A stretch of 6,140 nt of DNA, taken from positions 1-6,140 of the forward strand of contig JACPPX010000010.1 in NCBI GenBank assembly GCA_016190785.1, in the 5' to 3' direction. Position numbers and translations under genes: made by a program. Positions 1 to 6,020 of this stretch are shown here, piece after piece (within the stretch, counting starts at the first letter, position 1; each line of letters starts with the position of its first letter). This DNA comes from Chloroflexota bacterium (GTDB taxonomy: Bacteria > Chloroflexota > Anaerolineae > UBA7937 > JACPPX01). The notes under the pieces are model-generated. The model ran no database searches and was not told the DNA's origin. It saw nothing but the letters and a program-made list of their open reading frames with translations.

Positions 1-1
1 A

Positions 2-802
2 TTAGCCGGCTTCTCCGGCTTTGTTTGGGAGGAGGGCGGCAAAATGGTGGGCAATTTAACCCTCAGCCGTTGGGAAGAAGGTTATCTGATCAGCAATGTT
101 GCGGTCCATCCCGATTTCCGTAGGCGGAGCATTGCCCGGCGGCTGATGGAGGCCGCCATCCGCTGGGCCGAGGAGAAAGGGGCCCCTTGGCTGGTACTCG
201 AGGTTCGGCGCCAGAATACCGCCGCCAAGAATCTCTACCAATCCCTAGGTTTTGTCACGGTGGATGTCACTTCCGAGATGCGCGCCGCTAGCAATCTAGC
301 CCTTCCTAAGGATCTCGATGCAGAGGATGAGGTAGGGGAGTTGTCTTTGCGCCGAGATTGGCCGCGGCTGTGGCAACTCCACCAGTCCAGCCTCACCCCG
401 CCGGGTTTGCGAATCCTGGGGAAAGAGCCAGATGATTTCCGGCCGAGCCTAGCCAGCCTGCTATCTAATGGGCTGGGCCGATTTTTTGCAGGAAGGGAGA
501 TGAGGCACTGGGGGGTGGAGAAAGAAGGGGAACTTGTGGCCCTCCTGACCCTCGATGCCTCGCGCATGGGCTTCTCCAATAAGATGGAGATCCTGGTCCA
601 TCCCCGTTGGCTAGGCGAGGTGGAGAAAGGGCTTATGGCCCGGGCGGCGGGATTTCTTGCCCGCTTTCCGCGGGGGCCAGTTCAGGCTAAAATCCGCCGC
701 TCCTCTCCAGAAACGGTATCTCTTTTCCAGAAGTGGGGCCTCCGCGAGGCGCAGACTTTGGAACGAATGGGCTTGGGATTAAAAAACCAGAAAGGAGAGT
801 AA
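2..802 (+). CDS. GNAT-family N-acetyltransferase with a second GNAT-like half, 5' end outside window
   Basis: Probably transfers an acetyl group from acetyl-CoA to an amine; the substrate cannot be told. The frame stays open to the left edge, and the 14 residues before the first ATG (position 44) continue the fold (a GFVWEEGGK strand), so that ATG is internal and the gene is 5'-truncated by the window. Of 266 visible residues, about 30-50 carry GNAT motif A (NVAVHPDFRRRSIARRL, the acetyl-CoA loop, with Ser where the usual R-x-x-G-x-G/A has its first Gly). Residues about 65-85 carry motif B (LEVRRQNTAAKNLYQSLGF), as in RimI-like enzymes. From about residue 115 the chain continues as a second, more degenerate GNAT-like half ending near FQKWGLREAQTLERMGLGL, so this looks like a tandem-GNAT protein. 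The stop lies 4 bp before the next start, so the two genes are probably cotranscribed. The GNAT call is secure; the second domain is an inference from pattern. Confidence 0.85.
   Translation, partial: LAGFSGFVWEEGGKMVGNLTLSRWEEGYLISNVAVHPDFRRRSIARRLMEAAIRWAEEKGAPWLVLEVRRQNTAAKNLYQSLGFVTVDVTSEMRAASNLALPKDLDAEDEVGELSLRRDWPRLWQLHQSSLTPPGLRILGKEPDDFRPSLASLLSNGLGRFFAGREMRHWGVEKEGELVALLTLDASRMGFSNKMEILVHPRWLGEVEKGLMARAAGFLARFPRGPVQAKIRRSSPETVSLFQKWGLREAQTLERMGLGLKNQKGE
791..800 (+). promoter_or_regulatory. Ribosome binding site deciding the TTG start of the YvlD-like gene
   Basis: The sequence AAAGGAGAGT lies inside the last codons of the acetyltransferase gene. Its GGAG core is about 9 nt upstream of the TTG at 807. 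There is no ATG or GTG near the start of the protein family's conserved N-terminus, so this site supports TTG as the true start. Confidence 0.65.
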
Positions 803-806
803 AAAC

Positions 807-1163
807 TTGGTCCCTAATTTTCTAATCCGCTGGATCGTCAATGGCGTGGCCCTATGGGTGGCGGCAAAGATCATTCCCGGCATCACGGTTCAGAACGACG
901 TGGCCCTCATCGCTGCTGCTTTGGTGCTGGGGTTGGTCAATGCCCTGATCAAACCCATCTTGCAACTGCTTACCCTGCCGGTGATCATCCTTACCCTGGG
1001 GCTTTTCACCTTTGTGATCAATGCCGTCATGCTTCTTTTGACTTCGTGGATTGCCGGGCTATTGGGCATCGGTTTCAATGTTGATGGCTTCCTCCCCGCC
1101 CTGTTGGGTGCCTTGGTGGTGAGCATCGTCAGCCTAGCCCTCAATCTCTTCATCCGCGAGTAA
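807..1163 (+). CDS. Phage_holin_4_2 / YvlD-family small integral membrane protein
   Basis: A 118-residue, very hydrophobic protein with about four membrane segments (roughly residues 5-24, 32-50, 55-80 and 95-115). The GLVNALIKPILQLLTLPV stretch followed by TLGLFTFVINAVMLLLTSW is the hallmark of the family known as phage holin family 4 or YvlD (COG1950). Despite the name, most members are chromosomal bacterial proteins of unknown role, and no phage genes lie nearby, so lysis should not be assumed. The start is TTG, with an AAAGGAG site about 9 nt upstream. The gene begins 4 bp after the acetyltransferase stop, so the two probably share a transcript, which would end at the hairpin 24 bp downstream. 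Length is normal for the family. Family assignment is confident; function is unknown. Confidence 0.88.
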   Translation: MVPNFLIRWIVNGVALWVAAKIIPGITVQNDVALIAAALVLGLVNALIKPILQLLTLPVIILTLGLFTFVINAVMLLLTSWIAGLLGIGFNVDGFLPALLGALVVSIVSLALNLFIRE

Positions 1164-1177
1164 CCAATCCCTCGCCA

Positions 1178-1219
1178 CAAATAACAAGGCGACCCATTAT
1201 GGGTCGCCTCGCTTTATTG
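1178..1219. terminator. Bidirectional Rho-independent terminator between convergent operons
   Basis: A perfect 9-bp inverted repeat (GGCGACCCA at 1188-1196, TGGGTCGCC at 1200-1208) with a 3-nt loop. On the plus strand it is followed by TCGCTTTATT. Read on the minus strand it is followed by TTGTTATTTG. It sits between the stop of the YvlD-like gene (1163, plus) and the stop of the DUF35 gene (1244, minus), as expected for a shared terminator. The T tracts are interrupted, so efficiency may be moderate. Confidence 0.85.
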
Positions 1220-1243
1220 ATCGAGGCCAGAATTCGGCTGAGT

Positions 1244-1645
1244 TTATTCTCCTTTCAGAACAGGCCGGAATTTATAGCCATAGACAATCAGCCCCTCATC
1301 GCCGTATTCCCGCAGTTTTCGAGTCACCATCTCCACCTTCTGCCCGATCTGCACTTGGTCAGTATCGACATCGGTGAGCTGGGCAGAGACCAGGGGCCCC
1401 TCTTCCAATCGCACCAGGGCCACAGTATAAGGAATATAAGCCTGATACCCCGCCGGGGCTTGATAAAGGGTGGAGTGGGAATAGATCTCTCCCTTTCCCG
1501 AGAATTGGTGTGGGGCTATGTCGGTGGAGTGGCAGCGGGGACAGATACTTCGCGGGGCCAGGCTCATCCGGCCACAGTTCTGGCATTTGATCCCTTGCAG
1601 GCGATAGCGCCCGGCTTGGCGCCGCCAATTTTGAGGGAGACTCAT
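1244..1645 (-). CDS. DUF35 zinc-ribbon / OB-fold protein, likely thiolase-HMG-CoA synthase scaffold
   Basis: A 133-residue protein, not an enzyme by appearance. Residues about 14-40 form a rubredoxin-like zinc ribbon with four cysteines in two CxxC pairs (C21, C24, C35, C38). Residues about 48-125 form an OB-fold containing GEIYSHSTLY, AYIPYTVALVRLEEGPLVSAQL and IGQKVEMV, the usual DUF35 (DUF35_N plus OB_aCoA_assoc) order and size. In archaea the homologous protein holds acetoacetyl-CoA thiolase and HMG-CoA synthase in one complex, with a shared CoA-binding site that passes acetoacetyl-CoA between them. Being last in an operon with both enzymes makes that role the best inference here. The ATG overlaps the thiolase stop as ATGA, pointing to translational coupling; a GAGGG about 4 nt upstream may act as ribosome binding site. 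Family call is secure; the scaffold role rests on context and homology. Confidence 0.9.
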   Translation of the reverse strand: MSLPQNWRRQAGRYRLQGIKCQNCGRMSLAPRSICPRCHSTDIAPHQFSGKGEIYSHSTLYQAPAGYQAYIPYTVALVRLEEGPLVSAQLTDVDTDQVQIGQKVEMVTRKLREYGDEGLIVYGYKFRPVLKGE

Positions 1646-2811
1646 GATTCCCTCGCCAATATATGGGTGATAGCCGTGGCGGCTATCCCCCCCAGGCTCT
1701 GCGCCATGCCTATTTCCGCCTCCTGCACCTGGTTCAGCCCGGCCTGGCCACGCAACTGCTCCACTACCTCCACCACTTGATATACCCCCGAGGCCCCCAC
1801 GGGGTGGCCGCGGCCTTTCAGCCCGCCGCGGGTGGAGATGGGGATCCGCCCTTCGATGGAGATCTCTCCATCTTTGGCCAATCCCACCCCCTGCCCGCGA
1901 GGGGCGAATCCGCAGGCCTCCAGGGAAAGGGCGGACATGATGCTAAAGGCGTCGTGGAGCTCGAAAAAGTCTATATCCTCTGCTTCGACCCCAGCCTGCT
2001 TATAGGCCTTTTGCGCAGAGGCAGAGGCTGCTTGTAAGAACAGCGGGTCATCACGATCGTGAAGGGCGATGGTATCCGTGGCTACGCTCGAGGCCAGGAT
2101 CCTGACCGGATGGGTGGAGATGCTCTTGGCTACCTCTCCAGACGTGAGGAGGAGGGTTGCCGCGCCATCGGCCACAGGGGAGGAGTCGAGGAGATTGATT
2201 GGCTCAGCGATCATCCGTGCCTGGAGGAAATCTTCCTCAGAGATGGGTCGTTGGAACATTGCCTGGGGGTTGCCAGCAGCATTGTGATGGGCATTTATGG
2301 CGAATCCGGCAAAATCTTCGTGCTTGAAGCCATACTCGTGCATATAACGGCGCATGACCAAGGCATTGAGGGCCACAAAAGATATGCCTTGCACCGCTTC
2401 GAACTCGGCATCGGCAGCCATGGCCAAAGCAGAAGTTACTAAGCCGTTCTCGCGGTCGGTCATCTTCTCCGCCCCGCTGACCAGGACCAGGTCATAGAGG
2501 CCACTCATCACCGCCAGATAACCGGCGCGGAGGGCCGCCCCCCCCGAGGCGCAGGCGGCCTCGACTTTGAGGGCCTCGCTCCCCTTGAGGCCGGCGTAAT
2601 CGGCCACCAGCGCCGCCAAATGCTCTTGCTCGGCCAATTCCCCGGAAAGCATGTTCCCCAAGTAAAGTGCCTCCACCTTCTCCACTTCGGCATCTTTCAG
2701 GGAAGCAAGAATGGACTCCACCGCCAGATCGCGGAGGGATTTTTCCCAGTGCTCCCCCACCGCGGTCTGGCCGATACCCACTACATAAACTTCGCGACTG
2801 TTGCCTTTCAT
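1642..2811 (-). CDS. Thiolase, archaeal/SCP2-type acetoacetyl-CoA thiolase (acetyl-CoA C-acetyltransferase)
   Basis: Expected to condense two acetyl-CoA into acetoacetyl-CoA, the entry step of the mevalonate pathway, in the cytoplasm. The 389 residues match the family's length. Visible landmarks are the N-terminal VYVVGIGQTAVGEH typical of archaeal thiolases, the nucleophilic Cys in VEAACASGG (C87), the ELHDAFS motif (H286), and GGLKGRGHPVGASG with the catalytic His (H336). The second cysteine motif of classical biosynthetic thiolases (CxGGG near the C-terminus) is absent; the corresponding stretch reads AQSLGGIAAT, as in archaeal and SCP2-like members. The gene lies 31 bp after HMG-CoA synthase and overlaps the DUF35 gene by 4 bp. 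The ATG at 2811 fits the family N-terminus although no good Shine-Dalgarno precedes it. A thiolase-like protein acting on another acyl-CoA cannot be excluded from sequence alone, but the neighbours make acetoacetyl-CoA the likely product. Confidence 0.88.
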   Translation of the reverse strand: MKGNSREVYVVGIGQTAVGEHWEKSLRDLAVESILASLKDAEVEKVEALYLGNMLSGELAEQEHLAALVADYAGLKGSEALKVEAACASGGAALRAGYLAVMSGLYDLVLVSGAEKMTDRENGLVTSALAMAADAEFEAVQGISFVALNALVMRRYMHEYGFKHEDFAGFAINAHHNAAGNPQAMFQRPISEEDFLQARMIAEPINLLDSSPVADGAATLLLTSGEVAKSISTHPVRILASSVATDTIALHDRDDPLFLQAASASAQKAYKQAGVEAEDIDFFELHDAFSIMSALSLEACGFAPRGQGVGLAKDGEISIEGRIPISTRGGLKGRGHPVGASGVYQVVEVVEQLRGQAGLNQVQEAEIGMAQSLGGIAATAITHILARES

Positions 2812-2824
2812 CTAATCTTCAATC

Positions 2825-2848
2825 GGCTAGTTTAATTTGCGCCTAGCC
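2825..2848 (-). repeat. Intercistronic inverted repeat at the HMG-CoA synthase stop codon
   Basis: GGCTAG (2825-2830) and CTAGCC (2843-2848) form a 6-bp inverted repeat with a 12-nt A/T-rich loop. It includes the synthase stop codon and ends 13 nt before the thiolase ATG. There is no T-run after it in the minus direction, so it is unlikely to be a full terminator. It could be an mRNA-stabilising or translation-modulating hairpin, or chance. Confidence 0.35.
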
Positions 2849-3922
2849 ATAATTTAGTTTACCGCGGTAGCGGGCGTAGGTGGCGTAGTCTATCTCGCGG
2901 CGGCGGGAGATATAGTCCTGCACCGCAGGGAGGGGGGCCAGGTTCTTGCGGATCTTCTCGGTGATGCGGAAGGAAAAGGCATCGCTCCCAGCCCCGGAGC
3001 CAAAGGAGACCATAAGCACCCTTTCCCCGGGTTGGGCCTGGTCCAAATAGGCAGTCAGCCCTAGGGGTGAAGAGCCGGCGTAGGTGTTGCCGATGACTTC
3101 TACTAAGAGGCCGGGGCGAAATTGCTTCTCACTGAACCCCAGGAGCCTCGCTGCCCTTTCCGGAAACTTGGCGTTGGGCTGGTGGAGGACTATACAAGCA
3201 TAATCTTGGGGCTTGGTGCCGAGATGTTCCATCAGGTACTGCCCAGCCTGGAGGGTATGCCGGAAGTAGGCCGGCTCTCCGGTGAAGCGGTGGCCATGCT
3301 CCGGGTAAGGCTGCAACGGACGGCGGAAAAAGTCTGGAGTGTCGGAGACGAAGGAATAGGAACCCTCTAGGACGGCTAGGCTCTCCTCGCCGGGGCCAAC
3401 TAGAAAGGCTGCCGCCCCGGCACTGGCGGTGTATTCCAGGGCGTCCCCTGGGCGCCCCTGGGCGGTATCGGCACCGATAGCCAGGGCATAGTGGGCCATT
3501 CCCGAGGAAACAAAGCCCAGGGCGGCTTGCAGGGCCTCGGTGCCCGCCTTGCAGGCAAACTCCCAGTCGGCGGCATTGAGATGGGGGGTGGAGCCCAGAG
3601 CCTCAGCAACGATAGTAGCCGTGGGTTTAACCGCATAGGGCTTGGATTCGCTCCCCACCCAGATGGCCCCCATATCCCCGGGATTTATTCTCCCGCGTTC
3701 GAGGGCATTGCGTGCCGCCTCGATGGCCATAGTAGCGGTGTCTTCATCCAGACCGGCCACCGATTTCTCCTCCAGGTGGAGGGATTCCTCCCCATCTTTC
3801 CAGATGCGGCTAATCTCATCGGCCCGGATGCGGAAGCGGGGGATATAGGCTCCGTAGCCTACTATTCCCACTTCCCGGTTCGGGATCATAATGCCGCGAC
3901 CGTTTCCTCGATAATTCTCCAT
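2843..3922 (-). CDS. mvaS: Hydroxymethylglutaryl-CoA synthase, archaeal type
   Basis: Condenses acetyl-CoA with acetoacetyl-CoA to give HMG-CoA, the second mevalonate-pathway step. The 359-residue product has the compact thiolase-fold form found in archaea (VGIVGYGAYIPRFRI near the N-terminus, then LDEDTATMAIEAARNAL). It carries the expected triad: Glu in VGSESKPYA (E92), nucleophilic Cys in EFACKAGTEA (C124) and His in LHQPNAKFP (H247). Further conserved features are GNTYAGSSPLGL and the C-terminal VSFGSGAGSDAFSF. A longer reading would begin at TTG 3937, but that codon overlaps a near-perfect GGAGGTGA site placed 5 nt before the ATG at 3922, so the ATG is chosen. An internal ATG (3889) just before the conserved VGIVGYG has no comparable site. 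The gene follows HMG-CoA reductase by 22 bp and precedes its thiolase partner by 31 bp, indicating cotranscription. Enzyme assignment is strong. Confidence 0.93.
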   Translation of the reverse strand: MENYRGNGRGIMIPNREVGIVGYGAYIPRFRIRADEISRIWKDGEESLHLEEKSVAGLDEDTATMAIEAARNALERGRINPGDMGAIWVGSESKPYAVKPTATIVAEALGSTPHLNAADWEFACKAGTEALQAALGFVSSGMAHYALAIGADTAQGRPGDALEYTASAGAAAFLVGPGEESLAVLEGSYSFVSDTPDFFRRPLQPYPEHGHRFTGEPAYFRHTLQAGQYLMEHLGTKPQDYACIVLHQPNAKFPERAARLLGFSEKQFRPGLLVEVIGNTYAGSSPLGLTAYLDQAQPGERVLMVSFGSGAGSDAFSFRITEKIRKNLAPLPAVQDYISRRREIDYATYARYRGKLNYG

Positions 3923-3927
3923 AGCGG

Positions 3928-3935
3928 TCACCTCC
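3928..3935 (-). promoter_or_regulatory. Strong ribosome binding site fixing the HMG-CoA synthase start
   Basis: GGAGGTGA on the minus strand lies in the 22-bp gap after the reductase stop and 5 nt before ATG 3922. It overlaps the alternative TTG at 3937, which therefore is very unlikely to be the start. It is the best Shine-Dalgarno match seen in the operon. Confidence 0.8.
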
Positions 3936-3944
3936 AATGGCTAG

Positions 3945-5255
3945 TCAGTTATTATTCTTAGTTCGGCGCTCAGCGAACTTTTGTTCTTTGAGCAACTCTT
4001 TGGCCCGGGAAGGTCGGATGTTTCCCTCCAGAACCATGCGCGAGGCTATCTCCTCGACTAATTTCGGAGGTGTCCCGGCACCCAGGGCCACGCTGCGAGC
4101 ATGGAGCCGCATATGCCCCTTCTGGATCCCTTCCGTGGCCAAGGCTTTCAAGGCAGCAAGGTTAGTGGCCAGACCCACGGCTCCCATAACCTGGCCTAAT
4201 TCAGTGGAGGAATTAACCCCCAAAATCTTGAGAGCAATGCGGGCGGTGGGATGGGCCGAAGTGGCACCCCCCACCGTGCCCACCGGCATGGGAATCTCCA
4301 AAGAGCCGACGAGGTTTTGGTCACTAATTTCCCAAGTGCTGAGCGGCTGGTAACGGCCACTCCGGGCGGCATAGGCATGGGCGGCGGCTTCAATACTTCG
4401 CCAATCGTTGCCCGTGGCCAGGGCCACGGCATCAACTCCATTTAGTATCCCCTTGTTGTGGGTGGCGGCGCGATAGGGATCCTCCTCTGCCAACGCCTGG
4501 GCGGCAACGATTCGCCTGGCTACTTCCTCACCACTCCATTCCCTATTCTCCAGAGCAGAGAAGGAGACAGAGCACTTGGCCCGCACCAGCCGCTCTTCGG
4601 CCAGGTTGGAGAGGATACGCAGATTGATCTCTCCTCCCGTTATCTCCTCTATCTGGGGAGCCAGGTGTTCAAGGACGGTGTTAACAGCATTGGCCCCCAT
4701 AGAGTCTCGGACATCGTAGTGAAGAATAACCAGGAGCATAGGGCCTATTTGGGAGGAGGGGATAATTTTGGCCTCTAAGTCTACTGCCCCGCCTCCGCGG
4801 GTCACTATCGTAGGATGAAGTCTATTGGCCTCTGCCAACAAGCGGGGCTTGTTAGCCATAAGCCGGAATTTTGCCTGCTCCAGGTCGGGGAGACCCAGGA
4901 CTTGGATCTGGCCGAGCATCACGGGAGAGGTAGCCTCGGTCTGAAAACCACCCCCTTCCCGCACCAGTTTTGCGGCGTGGCTGGCCCCGGCCACCACCGA
5001 GGGTTCCTCGATGGCCAGGGGCACAAAAAACTCCTGACCATCGATCAGGAAGTTGGGGGCCAGCCCCAGGGGCAGGGAGAAAACCCCGACCACATTCTCG
5101 ATGAGAAGATCCGCCTCCTCGAGGCTGAGTCCCTCTGCCAACCGCTGGACTTCTTCCCGGCTAAGCCCTAACTTTTCCTCAAGGATGCGCTGCCTTTCCT
5201 CGAGCATCAGCCGAAAGAAGCCAGGGAGGCGGGAACCGTTCTCGTCCACGCTCAA
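3945..5255 (-). CDS. mvaA: Hydroxymethylglutaryl-CoA reductase, class II
   Basis: Four-electron NAD(P)H-dependent interconversion of HMG-CoA and mevalonate. In this operon the biosynthetic, reductive direction is expected. The 436 residues are close to the soluble class II enzyme of Pseudomonas mevalonii (428), with no membrane anchor. Motifs in order: ENVVGVFSLPLGLAPNF (residues 53-69); the catalytic Glu in AIEEPSVVAGAS (E83); GGGAVDLEAK (154-163) in the cofactor-domain region; DSMGANAVN (184-192); the catalytic Lys in THNKGILNGVDAV (K268); the catalytic Asp in ATGNDWRSIEAAAHAYAAR (D284); GGATSAHPTA; and the flap-domain His in GHMRLHARSVA (H385). All four catalytic residues are present. The start is TTG 5255, with GGAGG about 10 nt upstream; GTG 5249 is a less well spaced alternative. 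It is the first gene of the mevalonate operon. Cofactor choice (NADH or NADPH) cannot be settled by eye. Confidence 0.95.
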   Translation of the reverse strand: MSVDENGSRLPGFFRLMLEERQRILEEKLGLSREEVQRLAEGLSLEEADLLIENVVGVFSLPLGLAPNFLIDGQEFFVPLAIEEPSVVAGASHAAKLVREGGGFQTEATSPVMLGQIQVLGLPDLEQAKFRLMANKPRLLAEANRLHPTIVTRGGGAVDLEAKIIPSSQIGPMLLVILHYDVRDSMGANAVNTVLEHLAPQIEEITGGEINLRILSNLAEERLVRAKCSVSFSALENREWSGEEVARRIVAAQALAEEDPYRAATHNKGILNGVDAVALATGNDWRSIEAAAHAYAARSGRYQPLSTWEISDQNLVGSLEIPMPVGTVGGATSAHPTARIALKILGVNSSTELGQVMGAVGLATNLAALKALATEGIQKGHMRLHARSVALGAGTPPKLVEEIASRMVLEGNIRPSRAKELLKEQKFAERRTKNNN

Positions 5256-5265
5256 AAATCAAAAA

Positions 5266-5306
5266 CCTCCAGGATTTTGTTGCCTGGAGTAAATATAGCA
5301 CCAGGC
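5266..5306 (-). promoter_or_regulatory. Overlapping inverted repeats in the mevalonate operon leader (candidate operator or RNA switch)
   Basis: On the plus strand CTCCAGG (5267-5273) and CCTGGAG (5283-5289) form a perfect 7-bp inverted repeat with a 9-nt spacer. GCCTGG (5282-5287) also pairs with CCAGGC (5301-5306), spacer 13 nt. The middle arm is shared, so the two pairings exclude each other. On the minus strand the 3' arm contains the reductase ribosome binding site (GGAGG, 5270-5266) and is followed by two T runs before the TTG start. It could be a repressor operator across the -10/+1 region or an mRNA hairpin hiding the ribosome binding site. Each arm is centred on the palindrome CCWGG, which makes chance pairing easier. 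Confidence 0.4.
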
Positions 5307-5315
5307 TACTGTCAA
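5292..5315 (-). promoter_or_regulatory. Candidate promoter of the HMG-CoA reductase operon
   Basis: On the minus strand TATATT (5297-5292) is preceded by TGC (5300-5298), giving an extended -10 element with five of six consensus bases. A perfect TTGACA lies at 5315-5310, but only 12 bp away, too short for a normal -35; the TG extension would have to compensate. Predicted transcription start is around 5285, about 30 nt before the reductase start codon. The 91-bp gap after trkA is the only sizeable one in the minus-strand block, which supports a separate promoter here. Confidence 0.5.
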
Positions 5316-5346
5316 AAACTATCGGGTTGGGGAATTGTGGGGAAAA

Positions 5347-6018
5347 CTACTGGCTTGGGGCCTGGCCGAGAAGAATGCGGCGTAGGGCAGGTTCGTCCTG
5401 GGGGGTGGTCACGGCCAGGACCTCGTCCTCGGCTTCCAGAACCGTGTTCCCATAGGGGATAATGGCCTTCCCCTGGCGGATGACCAGGGAGAGGATGCTT
5501 TCGTCGGGTATGCCCAAGTCTTTCAGCGGCCGGCCGAGGGCCGGAGAGTCGGGAGGGAGCCGCATCTCCACGATCCCCACCCCTACCCCTTTCAGGGTCA
5601 GGAGGTGGACCAGGGAATGGGTGGGGATCTCCTGTTCGATCTGGGCCAGGATGAGATCGGTGGAAGAGACGGTGACATCGATCCCCAGTTTCTTGAAGAT
5701 AGCCTCGTTCTTGGGGTTATTGATGCGGGCAATAGTCCGTGGCACTTGGAAGCGGCGCTTGGCCACCTGGCAGGCCACCAGGTTGTCCTCATCGTCACCG
5801 GTAACCGCAATCAAGACCCCGGCCCGCCCCACCCCGGCTTGTTCCAGGGTGGCTACTTCACACCCATCGCCTTGGAGGACGACCTGCCCCAATTCTTCGG
5901 CAATGGCTTCGCATTTCCTCTGGTCTTTTTCGACCACCAAGAGCTCATGGCCGTCCTGGAGCAAGGCCTTGGCCAAGTAGTATCCGACTTTTCCTCCCCC
6001 GATCACCACGATGTACAT
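5347..6018 (-). CDS. trkA: TrkA-like RCK (KTN) potassium-transport regulatory protein
   Basis: Cytoplasmic nucleotide-binding subunit that gates a Trk/Ktr-type potassium transporter in the membrane. The 223 residues contain one complete RCK_N domain (about 1-120), opening with the Rossmann strand MYIVVIGGGKVG (GxGxxG at 7-12) and the acidic residue ending strand two (VVEKD, E30), followed by LQGDGCEVATLEQAGV and AVTGDDEDNLVACQVAK. An RCK_C domain (about 135-216) follows, containing VGIVEMRLPPDSPALGRPLKDLGIP and the ending GNTVLEAEDEVLAVTTP. This is half the length of E. coli TrkA, which has two such units, and matches the Ktr-like single-unit form. The ATG follows the stop of another RCK gene by only 2 bp, so the two are cotranscribed and may form a mixed regulatory ring. 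No membrane transporter subunit (TrkH/KtrB) is visible. Whether the ligand is NAD(H) or ATP cannot be read from the sequence. Confidence 0.92.
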   Translation of the reverse strand: MYIVVIGGGKVGYYLAKALLQDGHELLVVEKDQRKCEAIAEELGQVVLQGDGCEVATLEQAGVGRAGVLIAVTGDDEDNLVACQVAKRRFQVPRTIARINNPKNEAIFKKLGIDVTVSSTDLILAQIEQEIPTHSLVHLLTLKGVGVGIVEMRLPPDSPALGRPLKDLGIPDESILSLVIRQGKAIIPYGNTVLEAEDEVLAVTTPQDEPALRRILLGQAPSQ

Positions 6019-6020
6019 TT

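Noticed and set aside
4..26. Inverted repeat AGCCGG-N5-CCGGCT followed by TTTG TTTG, terminator-like
   Set aside because: It lies inside the acetyltransferase reading frame, which is open through it and encodes family-typical residues. The repeat follows from GCCGGC/TCCGGC codons.
807..1163. Prophage lysis gene, suggested by the name 'phage holin family 4'
   Set aside because: This family is mostly chromosomal (YvlD), and no endolysin, structural, integrase or attachment-site sequence is in the window.
1199..1780. A 193-codon plus-strand open frame antisense to the DUF35 and thiolase genes
   Set aside because: It starts inside the terminator hairpin, has no ribosome binding site, is low in complexity and lies opposite two well-recognised genes. 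It is a shadow frame.
3923..3937. TTG at 3937 as the start of HMG-CoA synthase
   Set aside because: The codon overlaps the GGAGGTGA site that correctly spaces the ATG at 3922, and the extra five residues are not family-like.
3491..3961. A 156-codon plus-strand open frame opposite HMG-CoA synthase
   Set aside because: Its product resembles no family and the minus-strand frame carries all catalytic motifs of HMG-CoA synthase. It is a high-G+C shadow.
5321..5360. A Rho-independent terminator just after trkA
   Set aside because: The stretch has G/C-tract and T-rich pieces, but I could not find a convincing stem; readthrough into the mevalonate operon remains possible.
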